A stretch of DNA of 64,000 nucleotides from Tamarix chinensis. Taxonomy: Eukaryota > Streptophyta > Magnoliopsida > Caryophyllales > Tamaricaceae. The notes beneath the pieces were generated by a model that saw nothing but the letters and a program-made list of their open reading frames with translations, did no database searches and was not told the origin of the DNA. Within the stretch, counting starts at the first letter, position 1. Each line of letters begins with the position of its first letter. A program made the translations under genes and the position numbers. Positions 36,501-44,459 of the stretch are shown here, in pieces. Location of the stretch: the NCBI GenBank assembly GCA_030549775.1, contig CM060174.1, forward strand, positions 27,098,117-27,162,116. The letters run 5' to 3'.

Positions 36501-39500
36501 GGGGAGACAAGGACATTGCAAGCAGTATTTGAACTTGAAGCAATTGTGCTCACAGGTGAGTCATGCTCTTGGTGTAAAGTATGTGGCGGCTTTATGTCAT
36601 GGTATTTATTTGGCAAGCTATGATATTAAGTCTGACTCGTATCATCTGTGGTGCCTGTTTTTTAACCTAAAATCTAGGTCATTGTTTTGAGAAGGATCAT
36701 GAGCCTCCTAGAGGTCTTCAAATGGTTCTTGGAACCAAGAGTACACCCCATCTGGTTGATACTCTTGTTATGGCCAATCTAGGATATTGGCAAATGAAGG
36801 TTTCTCCTGGGATATGGTATTTGCAGCTTGCTCCTGGAAGAAGTTCTGAGCTTTATCTTCTAAAAGAGGATGATGGTAGTAGAGGGACATCATTGTTGAA
36901 GCGCATTATTATTAATGACTTACGAGGAAAAGTTGTTCATTTGGAGGTAGTGAAGAGAAAAGGCAAGGAACATGAGAAATTGCTATCAGCTGACAGTGAC
37001 TCACAAAAAACAAAAGAAGTACGTCCTCTATGCCCCCCTCCCTGCAAAGTATGATGAGTGTAAATCCATGATGTGTTCAAATGACCATGAACAAATTATT
37101 TTCTGCGGTTGCCAGTATTTCTGGCTTAATCAATTATAATGGATAGTCTATGTATATTGCTGCAGGGAAGTCACAATACATGGAACCAAAATCTTTTCAA
37201 ATGGGCTTCTGGTCTCATTGGGGGAAGTCACCAGTCAAGAAAGAGTGACAACACCATGGCTGTAAGATCACAATTATCATTGGTTTTCTCGTCACCACAT
37301 GTTGTTTACTAAATCGTTAAATGCATTCTTACAGTGAAAACTAAATGTTGTATATACCTATAGTTAAGTCATGTGAATTAATTTCATCAATACATTTTCC
37401 TTTTATCCGGCCATGACTATTAGGTCCTTTTGAATCAAGCTATGTTGGTCTGAGTTTAATTCTATTCTCGTACATGTCATGCTCGATCATCCTAAAGATA
37501 ATATCGAGTTTTGTGACAAAAGGTTTTGATGCTTATCATTGCTGTGAAATTTCTTTTTCTAGGGCAATACCGGCCGACATGGGAAACCCATTAATATATT
37601 TTCTATTGCTTCTGGACACTTGTGAGTCTCTTTCTCATTTGGCTTTTCTCTCATTCCTTTTTTTTTCGTGGTAGCTTTTTCCAACGGTCAATGCAGTTCA
37701 TCAATTGAGACATGTCTTTCATCCTATATTCTATTATACTGAAACTATTATTTAGGCTCGACCTGGAGGAACTGGAGTGCTGCTTAGATATTTCTACCAG
37801 TTTGTGCATCTCATCTCTGAGTGACAGAGTTGTGATTAGTTATTCTGAGGCTAAATATTTTCTTTTCACATGTTTTAACTTTTTATCTGATATGTGCAGA
37901 TACGAGCGCTTTCTGAAAATTATGATACTTAGTGTATTGAAAAATACTAAACGACCTGTGAAGTTTTGGTTTATAAAGAACTACCTCTCTCCTCAGTTTA
38001 AGGTTGCATAACTTCCTCATTGAGCCTTGCCTCCTTTTTCTACTCTAATCTGTCTAGAGAGCCTATGTTCTGACTTTATTACTTGCTGCAGGATGTAATT
38101 CCACGTATGGCAGAAGAATATGGTTTTGATTATGAGTTAGTTACCTATAAATGGCCTACGTGGCTGCATAAGCAGACAGAGAAGCAACGAATAATTTGGG
38201 CATACAAAATCTTATTTCTTGATGTTATTTTTCCACTCTCATTGGAAAAGGTAAATCTGGCAGTTGGTTCATGCCTTTGCTTGCAGGTTACTACTTCCCA
38301 ACCACACATTTGGTTATTGGCCACTTAGCTAAATGAATGTACACCTGCAGGTTATTTTTGTTGATGCCGACCAGGTGGTCAGGGCTGACATGGGGGAACT
38401 TTATGATATGGATATTAAAGGGAGGCCTTATGCATATACTCCTTTTTGTGACAACAACAAGGATATGGATGGGTATCGATTTTGGAGACAAGTAGGACCT
38501 TTTCCCTCATCTGTCTGTTTCTCATGGCGTAGTATTCATGCTGTATGATAGTGCCTTTATTGGTGTTATATTTGTTGGTGAACAGGGTTTTTGGAAGGAC
38601 CATTTACGTGGAAGACCTTATCATATAAGGTGAGATATGGTTTCCAGTGCATTTGGGTCCCTTATCTTTTAGAAGATGTCATCTTATATTTTGAGTGCTT
38701 CTGCAGTGCTCTGTATGTTGTTGACCTGGTCAAATTTCGGCAAACTGCATCAGGAGATACTTTAAGAGTCTTCTATGAGACTCTCAGCAAGGATCCAAAC
38801 AGTCTTGCCAATCTAGACCAGGTTAGTTCATACCCTCCCGCTCATTGTTAAATTTACTCTAGTCCGAGATACACTTACAATGTTGTATGAAAGTACAGCT
38901 TAACAATCCTGTGCTCTTTTTCTTCTGGGTGTATACTTTTTGGGGGAAGTAGGAGCCATGTATTTGGATTCTTATGTGGTCCGTGTGTTAGTGATCAGAG
39001 TTTAGACTTTTAGCTAATAGCTCAATTTTCTTTTGCAACCTTGGCTTTGTTCTGTTTATCTAGACGAACCTTTATATAGATATTTACAGGCAGGAGAGAT
39101 AGAGGTGGTGGTAGTCCTTGAAAGCTTCCTCGGGTGGCAATTGAAATCGATTTATACTCAGGTTACATATTTTAGTGAGGGAACTGATTATTCTTCAGTC
39201 TTCTGTCATTTCATTGACATTGATAAATGGTGATCATGATTTATACTCGTTCCTGAAAGGAGATTATGGTTGTGCATGCTAAGATTCTCTATGAATTCTG
39301 CTACAAGAAGTACATCATGGCTGTCAGATGTGGTGCATAATTTTAGTTACCCAGGTCAATGAAGTATGTGAAAGATCATGGTTTATGTTTAATTTTCAGA
39401 ATTTATTGACAACAAGAATCCATTTGATGTGATTGTTGTGTACTTTCACCTAGAAAAGAGAACATGCCGCAGGGAAGCTGGGAGAAAATAAAAGTGAAGG

Positions 39501-40137
39501 CAGCCAGAGGAAGAGAAAGGAAACAGAGCAAAAAATGTGTATTAGAGGGAATAAAAATGTGTATTAGAGGGAAAGAGGGGGACAACATAGAAGATTTTAA
39601 TGTCACTAATTCTTTATTTAAGCACTTGTGTTCGTTATTTATAAGGAGTCTATTGATGTTACAGGATCTTCCTAATTATGCTCAGCATACTGTCCCTATT
39701 TTCTCCCTCCCACAAGAATGGTTGTGGTGTGAATCCTGGTGTGGTAATGTGACAAAATCGAAGGCAAAAACCATTGACCTTTGCAACAACCCAATGACGA
39801 AAGAACCAAAACTTCAGGTTAATCTTCTTCCCTTGCATTTTTAATCTTAGTAGTTGATGCTGACGTCAGCTTGCAGCCTACGTACGCGTTCTTTTAGTTA
39901 TTTTTTTAATCTTACATTTTGTGTTTGGATTTTTTGTCATTGTACTACTAGGGTGCCAAAAGAATTGTAACTGAATGGCCGGAGCTTGATTCAGAGGCAA
40001 GACGGTTCACTGCCAAAATTTTAGGTGAAGAAATTGACACCCTTGAGGCAGGAACATCTTCTGATCAATTACAGGGTACTACTAAGAGCAATGAAGATTC
40101 ATCCAAAGAGGACTTAGAATCTCGAGCAGAGTTGTGA
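493..40137 (+). CDS. UGGT: UDP-glucose:glycoprotein glucosyltransferase, C-terminal ~1195 codons (5' end outside window)
   Basis: ER-lumenal folding sensor that transfers glucose from UDP-glucose to high-mannose N-glycans of misfolded glycoproteins, returning them to calnexin/calreticulin. I joined 29 exons (3589 nt) by splice sites and phase; they give 1195 codons and a TGA with no internal stop. Plant UGGTs are about 1600 residues, so roughly 400 N-terminal residues (signal peptide and first thioredoxin-like domains) should lie left of position 1. Window-numbered residues: the folding-sensor part is about 1-870, the GT24 catalytic domain about 877-1134, and an acidic, Ser-rich tail ends in RAEL at 1192-1195. 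The DAD metal/UDP-glucose motif is at 988-990 (codons in exon 38351-38491). The conserved NLDQDLPN segment spans the junction of the exons ending 38821 and starting 39665. Strong family recognition throughout; exon ends follow GT-AG except one GC-AG intron. Sense-strand introns carry antisense retroelements. The gene looks functional: nothing is truncated or frameshifted. Confidence 0.96.
775..860. mobile_element. Possible terminal fragment of the hAT-like family
   Basis: AGTTGTGGTCTTAGCC and GTGTCACGGTATTGGA resemble the subterminal segment of the element at 20426-21882 (reverse-complemented end: TTGTGGTCGCG, GCGGTATCAAAGTGTCG). Weak similarity, no ends or target duplication seen. Confidence 0.3.
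1668..1911. mobile_element. Stowaway-like MITE, 244 bp
   Basis: Left end CTCCTTCTGTTTCA and the inverted right end (CTCCCTCCATTTCA when reverse-complemented) form terminal inverted repeats of the Stowaway/Tc1-mariner type; TA follows the right end. The interior is AT-rich and non-coding, and the right half is clearly similar to the element at 4049. Confidence 0.75.
4049..4287. mobile_element. Stowaway-like MITE, degenerate right end
   Basis: TA at 4047-4048 precedes CTCCCTCTGTTTCACA. The right arm is eroded: it keeps TTGTGAAAT at 4272-4280 but not the GGAGGGAG expected after it. Length and interior (AATTAGAAAATATAA..., AAATTTTTGTT) match the element at 1668-1911. The right boundary is approximate. 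Confidence 0.6.
5461..5902. mobile_element. Solo LTR inside the LINE reverse transcriptase
   Basis: LINE codons for IRQG (5902-5925) and for D/PLSxYLF (left of 5461) are adjacent in an intact LINE but lie about 440 bp apart here. The insert resembles the solo LTR at 25078-25478: shared are ACTCAGCGTAA, the CCTCCTTGCATAAGTTTATTTTA-type 3' segment and an end close to GTATC. Its own ends and target duplication have decayed, so boundaries are approximate. Confidence 0.6.
7080..7176. mobile_element. hAT-like family terminal fragment
   Basis: AATCGTAGTCGCC, GGTTATGGTCGCGGTGTCA and ATGATAAATTATGTGTCG follow, in order, the reverse complement of the right terminus of the element at 20426-21882. It lies inside the LINE remnant, so it arrived later or marks a LINE breakpoint. 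Confidence 0.45.
8678..8869. mobile_element. Stowaway-like MITE, 192 bp
   Basis: Flanked by TA at 8676-8677 and 8870-8871. The left arm TCCTTCTGTTCCAAAAGGAA and the reverse-complemented right arm CTGCCTCATTCCAAAAAGGA form terminal inverted repeats of Stowaway type. Non-coding. Confidence 0.7.
9272..9885 (+). CDS. UGGT: UGGT exons 9272-9424, 9510-9608, 9727-9885
   Basis: Three in-phase exons of 51, 33 and 53 codons (window residues 20-156). They encode the conserved sensor segment with [35 protein letters not shown] and a run ending [11 protein letters not shown], a thioredoxin-like region of the family. The intron between 9608 and 9727 begins with GC (AGAG|GCAAGT) and ends GTGCAG. No GT donor keeps the reading frame there, and the +3 to +6 bases match the usual GC-AG consensus. 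The next exon is 17.6 kb away. Confidence 0.93.
9609..9726 (+). other. GC-AG intron of UGGT
   Basis: Exon ...CTAGAG joins GCAAGT (donor, 9609) and GTGCAG (9721-9726). Codons on both sides read CGLE|AIDM in frame. The extended consensus AG|GCAAGT is what is normally seen at GC donors. Confidence 0.85.
13568..13822 (-). repeat. Copia LTR (3' LTR of the antisense element)
   Basis: 255 bp, alignable along its whole length with 18290-18529. On the plus strand it begins TGTAGCTGAGAG and ends GTTTTCTTATA; the other copy shows the intact end CCTACA, so the original LTR was TG...CA on either strand. It carries a 12-bp length difference near its plus-strand left end. Confidence 0.85.
13823..13834 (-). 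other. Copia polypurine tract
   Basis: Minus strand AGTTTGAGGGGG lies immediately upstream of the 3' LTR start, the position expected for the plus-strand primer. Confidence 0.7.
18278..18289 (-). other. Copia primer-binding site
   Basis: Minus strand TGGTATGAGAGC directly follows the LTR end CAGCTACA. It is one mismatch from TGGTATCAGAGC, the initiator-tRNA-Met complement used by most plant copia elements. Confidence 0.8.
18290..18529 (-). repeat. Copia LTR (5' LTR of the antisense element)
   Basis: 240 bp, plus-strand TGTAGCTGGAGTAGG to GTTTTCCTACA. It matches the LTR at 13568-13822 with scattered substitutions, which fits an old insertion. Confidence 0.85.
20426..21882. mobile_element. 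Non-autonomous hAT-like DNA transposon, 1457 bp
   Basis: Perfect 8-bp target duplication GTTCTATC at 20418-20425 and 21883-21890. Terminal inverted repeats are TATGCAATTGAATCGCGG at the left and CATGCAATTAAATCGCGG (reverse complement) at the right, with two mismatches. An 8-bp duplication points to the hAT superfamily. The left half is GC-rich (about 20440-21240), the right half AT-rich. No transposase motif is recognised; the 163-codon open frame at 21234-20743 on the minus strand has no recognisable domain and sits opposite other open frames in the same GC-rich block, so I do not call it a gene. Confidence 0.82.
23672..24213. mobile_element. Second, shorter hAT-like element, 542 bp
   Basis: Perfect 8-bp target duplication TTTACAAC at 23664-23671 and 24214-24221. 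The left end CATACAATTAAATAGCGG matches the terminal repeat of the 1457-bp element. The right ~300 bp (from about 23900) are colinear with 21560-21840, including CCCCACGACGACTGTGACAC against CCCCGCGACGACCGCGATAC. The outermost right repeat has decayed. Internal deletion relative of the larger copy. Confidence 0.78.
24763..25072. repeat. Tandem repeat, ~108-bp unit
   Basis: Copies start TGGAGGAGTCACTATGAGG at 24763 and 24871, with a diverged third start at about 25013. Each contains GAGTTACATGAAGTTCTTCAA and CCTAAGTTGAGATAACATGT-type segments. Another part-unit continues at 25484-25575, beyond the solo LTR, so the array was split by that insertion. Confidence 0.8.
25078..25478. mobile_element. 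Solo LTR, 401 bp
   Basis: Ends TGATAC...GTATCA form a 6-bp terminal inverted repeat of TG...CA type, flanked by a perfect 5-bp duplication TTATC at 25073-25077 and 25479-25483. No second LTR or internal domain is present. The sequence on both sides rejoins into the tandem repeat unit (GAGTTATC|ATGAGTCACTCTGAG). Related to the insert at 5461-5902. Confidence 0.88.
27467..28170 (+). CDS. UGGT: UGGT exons 27467-27535, 27806-27894, 28008-28170
   Basis: Window residues 157-263. The first exon reads [20 protein letters not shown]. The second carries the acidic linker ([19 protein letters not shown]), and the third starts mid-codon (TT|A) with [17 protein letters not shown] and ends [12 protein letters not shown]. 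All match the plant UGGT central sensor region. Donors are GTATGT, GTGAGC and GTACAT. Confidence 0.93.
28171..30063 (+). other. UGGT intron with a 134-bp tandem duplication
   Basis: Intron with donor GTACAT and acceptor TTAG. Units at about 28549-28682 and 28683-28816 align with a constant 134-bp offset (AATCCAGAGACAG at 28566, AATCCAGGGACAG at 28700; both end near TTGTTGTCTCTTTT...CCATGT). They differ by scattered substitutions. Nothing else is recognised. Confidence 0.75.
30064..31163 (+). CDS. UGGT: UGGT exons 30064-30198, 30337-30442, 30537-30631, 30744-30859, 30956-31163
   Basis: Window residues 264-483. Landmarks are [14 protein letters not shown] and [16 protein letters not shown] in the first exon, [18 protein letters not shown] in the third, and [18 protein letters not shown] in the fourth. 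Phases are 0, 1, 0 and 2 at the four junctions and agree on both sides. This is the thioredoxin-like and beta-sandwich folding-sensor part of the protein; UGGT crystal structures (established knowledge) show these domains forming the ring that inspects clients. Confidence 0.94.
31494..32593 (+). CDS. UGGT: UGGT exons 31494-31562, 31773-31918, 32492-32593
   Basis: Window residues 484-588 plus a split codon. The first exon reads [20 protein letters not shown]. The second reads [19 protein letters not shown] and ends in a short acidic stretch (DMDPDA). The third holds [17 protein letters not shown], typical of the segment before the beta-sandwich domains. Donor after 31918 is the weak GTTTCC; it is accepted because the split codon AG|T and the protein continue correctly. 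Confidence 0.92.
32594..34164 (+). other. UGGT intron, 1.57 kb
   Basis: Donor GTGATA, tandem acceptor GAAGCAG. No recognisable element. The preceding intron (31919-32491) contains a short ATC-type microsatellite near 32325-32341. Confidence 0.7.
34165..34312 (+). CDS. UGGT: UGGT exon 34165-34312 with tandem NAGNAG acceptor
   Basis: Window residues 590-638, containing [18 protein letters not shown] and SMRIVLNPL, which are highly conserved in UGGTs. The acceptor region reads GAAGCAG|TGCTG. Using the first AG instead (exon from 34162) would add one serine codon without a frame change. I chose the downstream AG because the resulting QYSAVVL matches the family better. Confidence 0.92.
35034..35353. 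mobile_element. hAT-like relative in a UGGT intron (34313-36055)
   Basis: The right end, reverse-complemented, reads CATACAATTAAATATC, matching the terminal repeat of the elements at 20426 and 23672. The left end TTGCAATTGTGTTCACAATGG, then GTCGTTGTGGTG and GTCGTAAACAATA, follow the other terminus. No clean 8-bp duplication was found. It contains a 26-bp tandem repeat at 35259-35310. Confidence 0.5.
36056..37018 (+). CDS. UGGT: UGGT exons 36056-36112, 36191-36321, 36467-36555, 36678-37018
   Basis: Window residues 639-844. They contain [15 protein letters not shown], then [28 protein letters not shown] and a long exon with [20 protein letters not shown] and [13 protein letters not shown]. These are the beta-sandwich domains next to the catalytic domain. 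The 341-nt exon ends in a charged, Lys/Glu-rich stretch ([19 protein letters not shown]) that begins the linker. Confidence 0.94.
37166..37261 (+). CDS. UGGT: UGGT linker exon
   Basis: Thirty-two codons with [15 protein letters not shown] followed by a polar stretch. This is the flexible linker between sensor and GT24 domains and is expected to be the least conserved part. Acceptor TGCAG|GGA and donor GCT|GTAAGA. Confidence 0.9.
37563..39817 (+). CDS. UGGT: UGGT GT24 catalytic-domain exons (37563-37621, 37900-38002, 38092-38250, 38351-38491, 38586-38629, 38707-38821, 39665-39817)
   Basis: Seven small exons encode the glycosyltransferase family 24 domain (residues 877-1134). It opens with [18 protein letters not shown], then [20 protein letters not shown] and [10 protein letters not shown]. 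The nucleotide-sugar/metal motif is [19 protein letters not shown], followed by [31 protein letters not shown] and [11 protein letters not shown]. The DAD aspartates and the Q and N of LDQDLPN correspond to residues shown to be essential in mammalian and yeast-family UGGTs (established knowledge). All are present, so the enzyme should be active. Confidence 0.96.
39952..40137 (+). CDS. UGGT: UGGT last exon and C-terminal RAEL
   Basis: Acceptor TACTAG|GGTGCC; 61 codons and TGA at 40135-40137. It starts with [20 protein letters not shown], closes the GT24 fold, then becomes an acidic, Ser/Thr-rich tail ending SRAEL. The last four residues resemble the H/KDEL class of ER-retrieval signals; plant UGGTs end in similar -AEL forms. 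Retrieval is inferred, not shown. Confidence 0.93.
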   Translation, partial: GAKRIVTEWPELDSEARRFTAKILGEEIDTLEAGTSSDQLQGTTKSNEDSSKEDLESRAEL

Positions 40138-40560
40138 TACATAAAGGTGGTTGCCTGGGACGGGCGCTTTCATGCCCAATTTTGCACGCTATCTTGTAAC
40201 ATAATGAAAGTTTCTTTGTCTGAAGGCAGGTCTGTTGTCGAGCATCGTATGTTCATTTGGTCGCAGCGATTGTCTTCATATTGCTTCTCAATGATCACAG
40301 AAGACTGTGGCAGAGCTTGATTAGTTGTAAGTTAGGTACCAGAGATTTGCCAAGCCATGATATTTGGCATATTTATACACTGTAATAGAGGGTTTCAGAA
40401 CCTAGAACTGCATCTAGTTCTGATTACAGTTGGATGAACGAGTTTTGATTGTAGGCTTTTTTTATTATGTATGACGCTCCTGCATGTGTAGTAATCTTTG
40501 AAGGACAGTAACAGCGTCGTGGCTTGCGAGTCATAGTTCAGTTGAAAATATCACTGCCTC
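40138..40560 (+). other. Probable 3' UTR of UGGT
   Basis: Transcribed-type sequence follows the stop codon. No exact cleavage site can be fixed: AT-rich near-upstream candidates include an ATAATGAAAG stretch near 40201 and a T-rich TTTTTTTATTATGT stretch near 40457. The right limit is an estimate. Confidence 0.5.
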
Positions 40561-41123
40561 TATTCCCATTTTATAAATTTTCATCATGAAAGTAATTGCA
40601 TAATTTTGAATGAGCATTTATCTTATTTTTTGTTTTGGTTGCCATTGCATTTTTTTTATATATTTTATTTTTTATTTTGCCTAGTTGAAATCAATAGACT
40701 ACATTAAAGATGAAATTAAATATTACTTATTCATGTTTTCAATAATTTTTTTTCCTAATAAGCTTAAAATGAAGTCATGATTAAAAAACAATCTAGTTAG
40801 TAAATGGAGCTAAGTTTTTTTGCTAGTTTATCAGCTGGTTTTATTATTATTATTTAACAACTCAATCGGAAGGCACCTCAAAAAATGTAATTTATACATA
40901 AACTATTTGTTTTTATTAGGAAGCACCAACCCTATCTTTTGTTTGTGGGAAAAATAATAAATTGTTTGCAATGTCTTAAATATACATATCCGTTTTCTCT
41001 CTTATTCCTTTTTAATACCCTCCTGTTTGGGTTAAAGTAAAATGAAAAATTAGTCATCCTATCATGATTTACCATAGAGGTGACAATTTGCCAATCAAAT
41101 AAAATTTTAGGGTGATAGTTATG

Positions 41124-41125
<2 letters not shown>

Positions 41126-41158
<33 letters not shown>
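41126..41158. repeat. (TTA)n microsatellite
   Basis: Eleven uninterrupted trinucleotide units downstream of the UGGT 3' end. Between the 3' UTR and about 41350 I see nothing else recognisable. Confidence 0.9.
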
Positions 41159-41349
41159 GGGTAAGGGTTTGAAATTATATTAACTTCCTAAATTGAGCGA
41201 GGAGCTCAAACAAAATGCATCAATACAAACAACTTAGAAAATTCAATATCCTAGTTACCTAAAGAATCAATGAACTACACAAGTTTGTGGAAGAATTTGT
41301 AATTGGAAAAATTCATTTATCTAATAAACAATTCATTTATGATAAGTCG

Positions 41350-42710
41350 TCAAATCTAGATTGGAGGTTGAGCACTATTGGTGAACACCCATGTATTTAT
41401 TTCTCTCCATAGCTCTAATTAATTGTTTTCTTATCTTAGGTCCTTTTTCACTATTGGTACTCCATCTTGTCCGAGCATCCTAGTCATTTAGATCTTGTTG
41501 GCAACTCATCCTATGTAATATAGGAATCTAGACCCCTCAAGAATATTAGCATGAGGTAAACAGATGTGACTTTGACTTAGTTTGATAATGAAGGGTACAC
41601 ACATTTTCAAAAATGATTCCATAATGTATTAGTCTGTCCTTGGGTTTGTAATCAAGGTTGTAGGACCAACCAAAGCACAAACTTGTGCCTGGGAGGGTGA
41701 GAGGACTCCATACAACCCCTAACCAAGGAACTATCTCCCCTTTTGGTATGATATATCATCATATGTAATGGAGATGGCATAAATCCCCATTCGATTAACC
41801 TTTTGTTTGCATGTGACAGAATTGAATAAAGGCTAGGATAACCAACTAAGGTTCATGTTCTTCAAAATATAGGATATAGAGGGTTTAGACTCCATTAATA
41901 AAGGTTGTCTTGCTTAATGTAGTAGGAATAGACCCACTTCCCCCATAATAAGTTATTTTTCTACTCTAAGAGCCAAAGCAATCTCCCAATAGTTCCATTA
42001 TTCCATCATTGATTGTTAATAAAACTCGTTTACCTTATTTTTTTGTATATAATTTTTGTTACATGAGATGGGCCCTTTTGTGTCATGATGGAAAAATCTA
42101 ACCAAAGAAAACTCTTACAAATAGTAGTCATTTCATCAATAACATGTCATGGGAAGGGGTAGCTAAGGCACCAATAGGTTTACAAATTAAGAACTACTGA
42201 CTTTATGAGTTGATTCTCCTAGCATAACTAAGGAAATATGCTTGCCAAGATTTGATCTTTTTTGTGGATGTCTCAATTATAGTCTTATAGAGATGAAAGT
42301 TGAGACATCAAGAACTCTAATTGAGACATATATATATTAAAGGTGTCAAGCACTCTCTCCTTTACTTCTTGGTCAACAATTCCTCCATAATAAATTAAGA
42401 TTTTTGAGACATTCAAGCAAACGTTGAGAGAGATGATAAAATCTTAAATTCATCAAATCGAATATTGCTAGAGTCCTAGTCTCCCTGACAAGATAACAAT
42501 GAGTTATTTACAAATATCATGTTAATCCAGTTCGATCCTTTTACATCTAGGGTGAGGAGTGAAGGCATGCATTGATCAAATTGTTTTGAGCATTTGATTA
42601 AGGAACTCCATGATAATAAAAAAGAGAGGGGGAGTGATGATCCCTTTGCCACAAGCCTCTTTGACCACGAAAAAGGAACAAATTGAGAGGGGGGGTGATA
42701 AAAATAAAGG
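41350..42710 (-). mobile_element. LINE remnant, minus strand
   Basis: Minus-strand fragments read like the part of a plant LINE RT after the catalytic box: FDEFKILSSLSTFA.MSQKS (about 42470-42410), ending near SQLEFLMSQLSSL, LSYARRINS (about 42240-42210) and a basic C-terminal stretch. Frames are heavily broken. Abutted on the right by the giant solo LTR at 42716. Family assignment is by motif order only. Confidence 0.5.
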
Positions 42711-43404
42711 GTTTTTGTAATACCCTCAAAATTCACTATTGAAAAATTTCATTTTCTTAAAATAAATAGCGGAAGTAAAATATAAAACAGTGAATTTCGG
42801 GGATATTACCGCCATACTTAGTACCAGACCGGTTTACTCATACCGTTCCAGTACCAAGTGCTAAGGCTAAAAGTGTAAAACAAAACTTACAAACCATATT
42901 TAAATCAGAGTAGCGCGACAGCCGTTTACAAGAATACAATCCACCAGTGGTGGTTACAAGAACAAGGAATACGTTAAAACCAGAAAGTAAAGGCAAAGGG
43001 AGAACCCTAAGAGTCCGGATAATCCTTACGCTCTTTCCCGTTGCCCACTTGAGTAGCACCTGAAATTGGACCTACAAGGGACACTGCCCATTGAATAGGC
43101 AGGGGCCCCACAAAGGGAACCCTTTAGTACTATGGTATTGAGTAACCCTTTAAAATCACACTTAAAAGTAGGCCCGTAATGTCACACATGATACAAAGCT
43201 ATATACATATATAACAAGATGTGTACATATAACATTCACATGATTAGCAATCACATCAGATATCAATAGGTCATATGAACAATCAATACTTCTGGGCCTT
43301 AAGCCATGTCATAGTGCAAAATCAATACATTCGGACCTTATGCCATTAGTCCATCATTATTCAATCAACTCTCATATTTTATATCCATGTGAGTGCTAGA
43401 ACCC

Positions 43405-43770
43405 CACTATTATAGCCGGTGGATCGGTCACTTATAGGGCAGAACGCACCTAACCACTATTATATGTTGGTGCGGCCTCCAGGGCAAAATTCTCCTTGCC
43501 ACTATTATTCGTCGGTGGACTGGTCTAGCCCCGACTCACATGGTGTTCCACTATAAGTGATTAGTATTTTTCCATAACTTTATTCACATCCATAACTGAT
43601 TTTATTGAGCTCGGGACCCCCACTATTATTGCCCGTGGATCGGAATATATATCAACACCATCTAGGGCAACACGCTCCCGGGCCACTATTATGTCCTGTG
43701 GATCGCTACACATAATCACTTGCCAGGGCAACACGCTCCTAGGCCACTATTATAACCGATGGATCGGTAC
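43405..43770. repeat. CCGGTGG palindrome array in copy A
   Basis: Six diverged units of the form CACTATTATAGCCGGTGGATCGG at about 43408, 43455, 43499, 43621, 43682 and 43745. In copy B the core is the inverted repeat CCGGTGGACCGG; here it is mostly decayed to CCGGTGGATCGG. Confidence 0.75.
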
Positions 43771-44459
43771 TCAATATCATAAGTCATCTGGACCTGACTC
43801 ATTAATCTTTCACTTTCGTTATTAGTATTATTCCTTTCTTTAATCAGCACAACAATTCCATTTATTTGCCTCGGATGGGAGATCAAGAACCCGGGACACA
43901 AAGGTACACCAGTCGTACTGGTGTATACAAGCTACTCAGCACCCTTCAACCATGAACCGAGGGACGCAAAGGTACCCTGGTCGTACTAGTGCATAAAGCT
44001 ACTTAGTACCCTACCAACAAGGACACCTAATCCATAAGTATGCATACCCCCTAACTAGGTCCGTAGAGTTAGATAGAGTAAGATATAGGGTCTGGCTGGG
44101 GCACAAAGGCACACTAGAAAATACCAGAATAATCGTGGGCTAAACCACGACTTTAGGGTAGCGACCCCTAAAGAACCACCATTCCTGATCTTGAGGTCTT
44201 TCACTTTAAGTATTAGTGTCTTAATTAAAGTGATCATGAAAAGCACATTAATTAGATACTTATTCACTTTCAATTGTTCTGATATCATTAGTCATTTCTT
44301 ATTCAGACCGTTATCCAAGATAACACAAAGAAATCATTAAGGCCATCATAATCTCATCGAATTCCGAATTAGGATTCGTTCTCGTGTTACTTACTAATTA
44401 TCAAATAATCTTACCTTGCTAATCAACGTTATTTGAGTCATATTATAAAATTTCACAAT

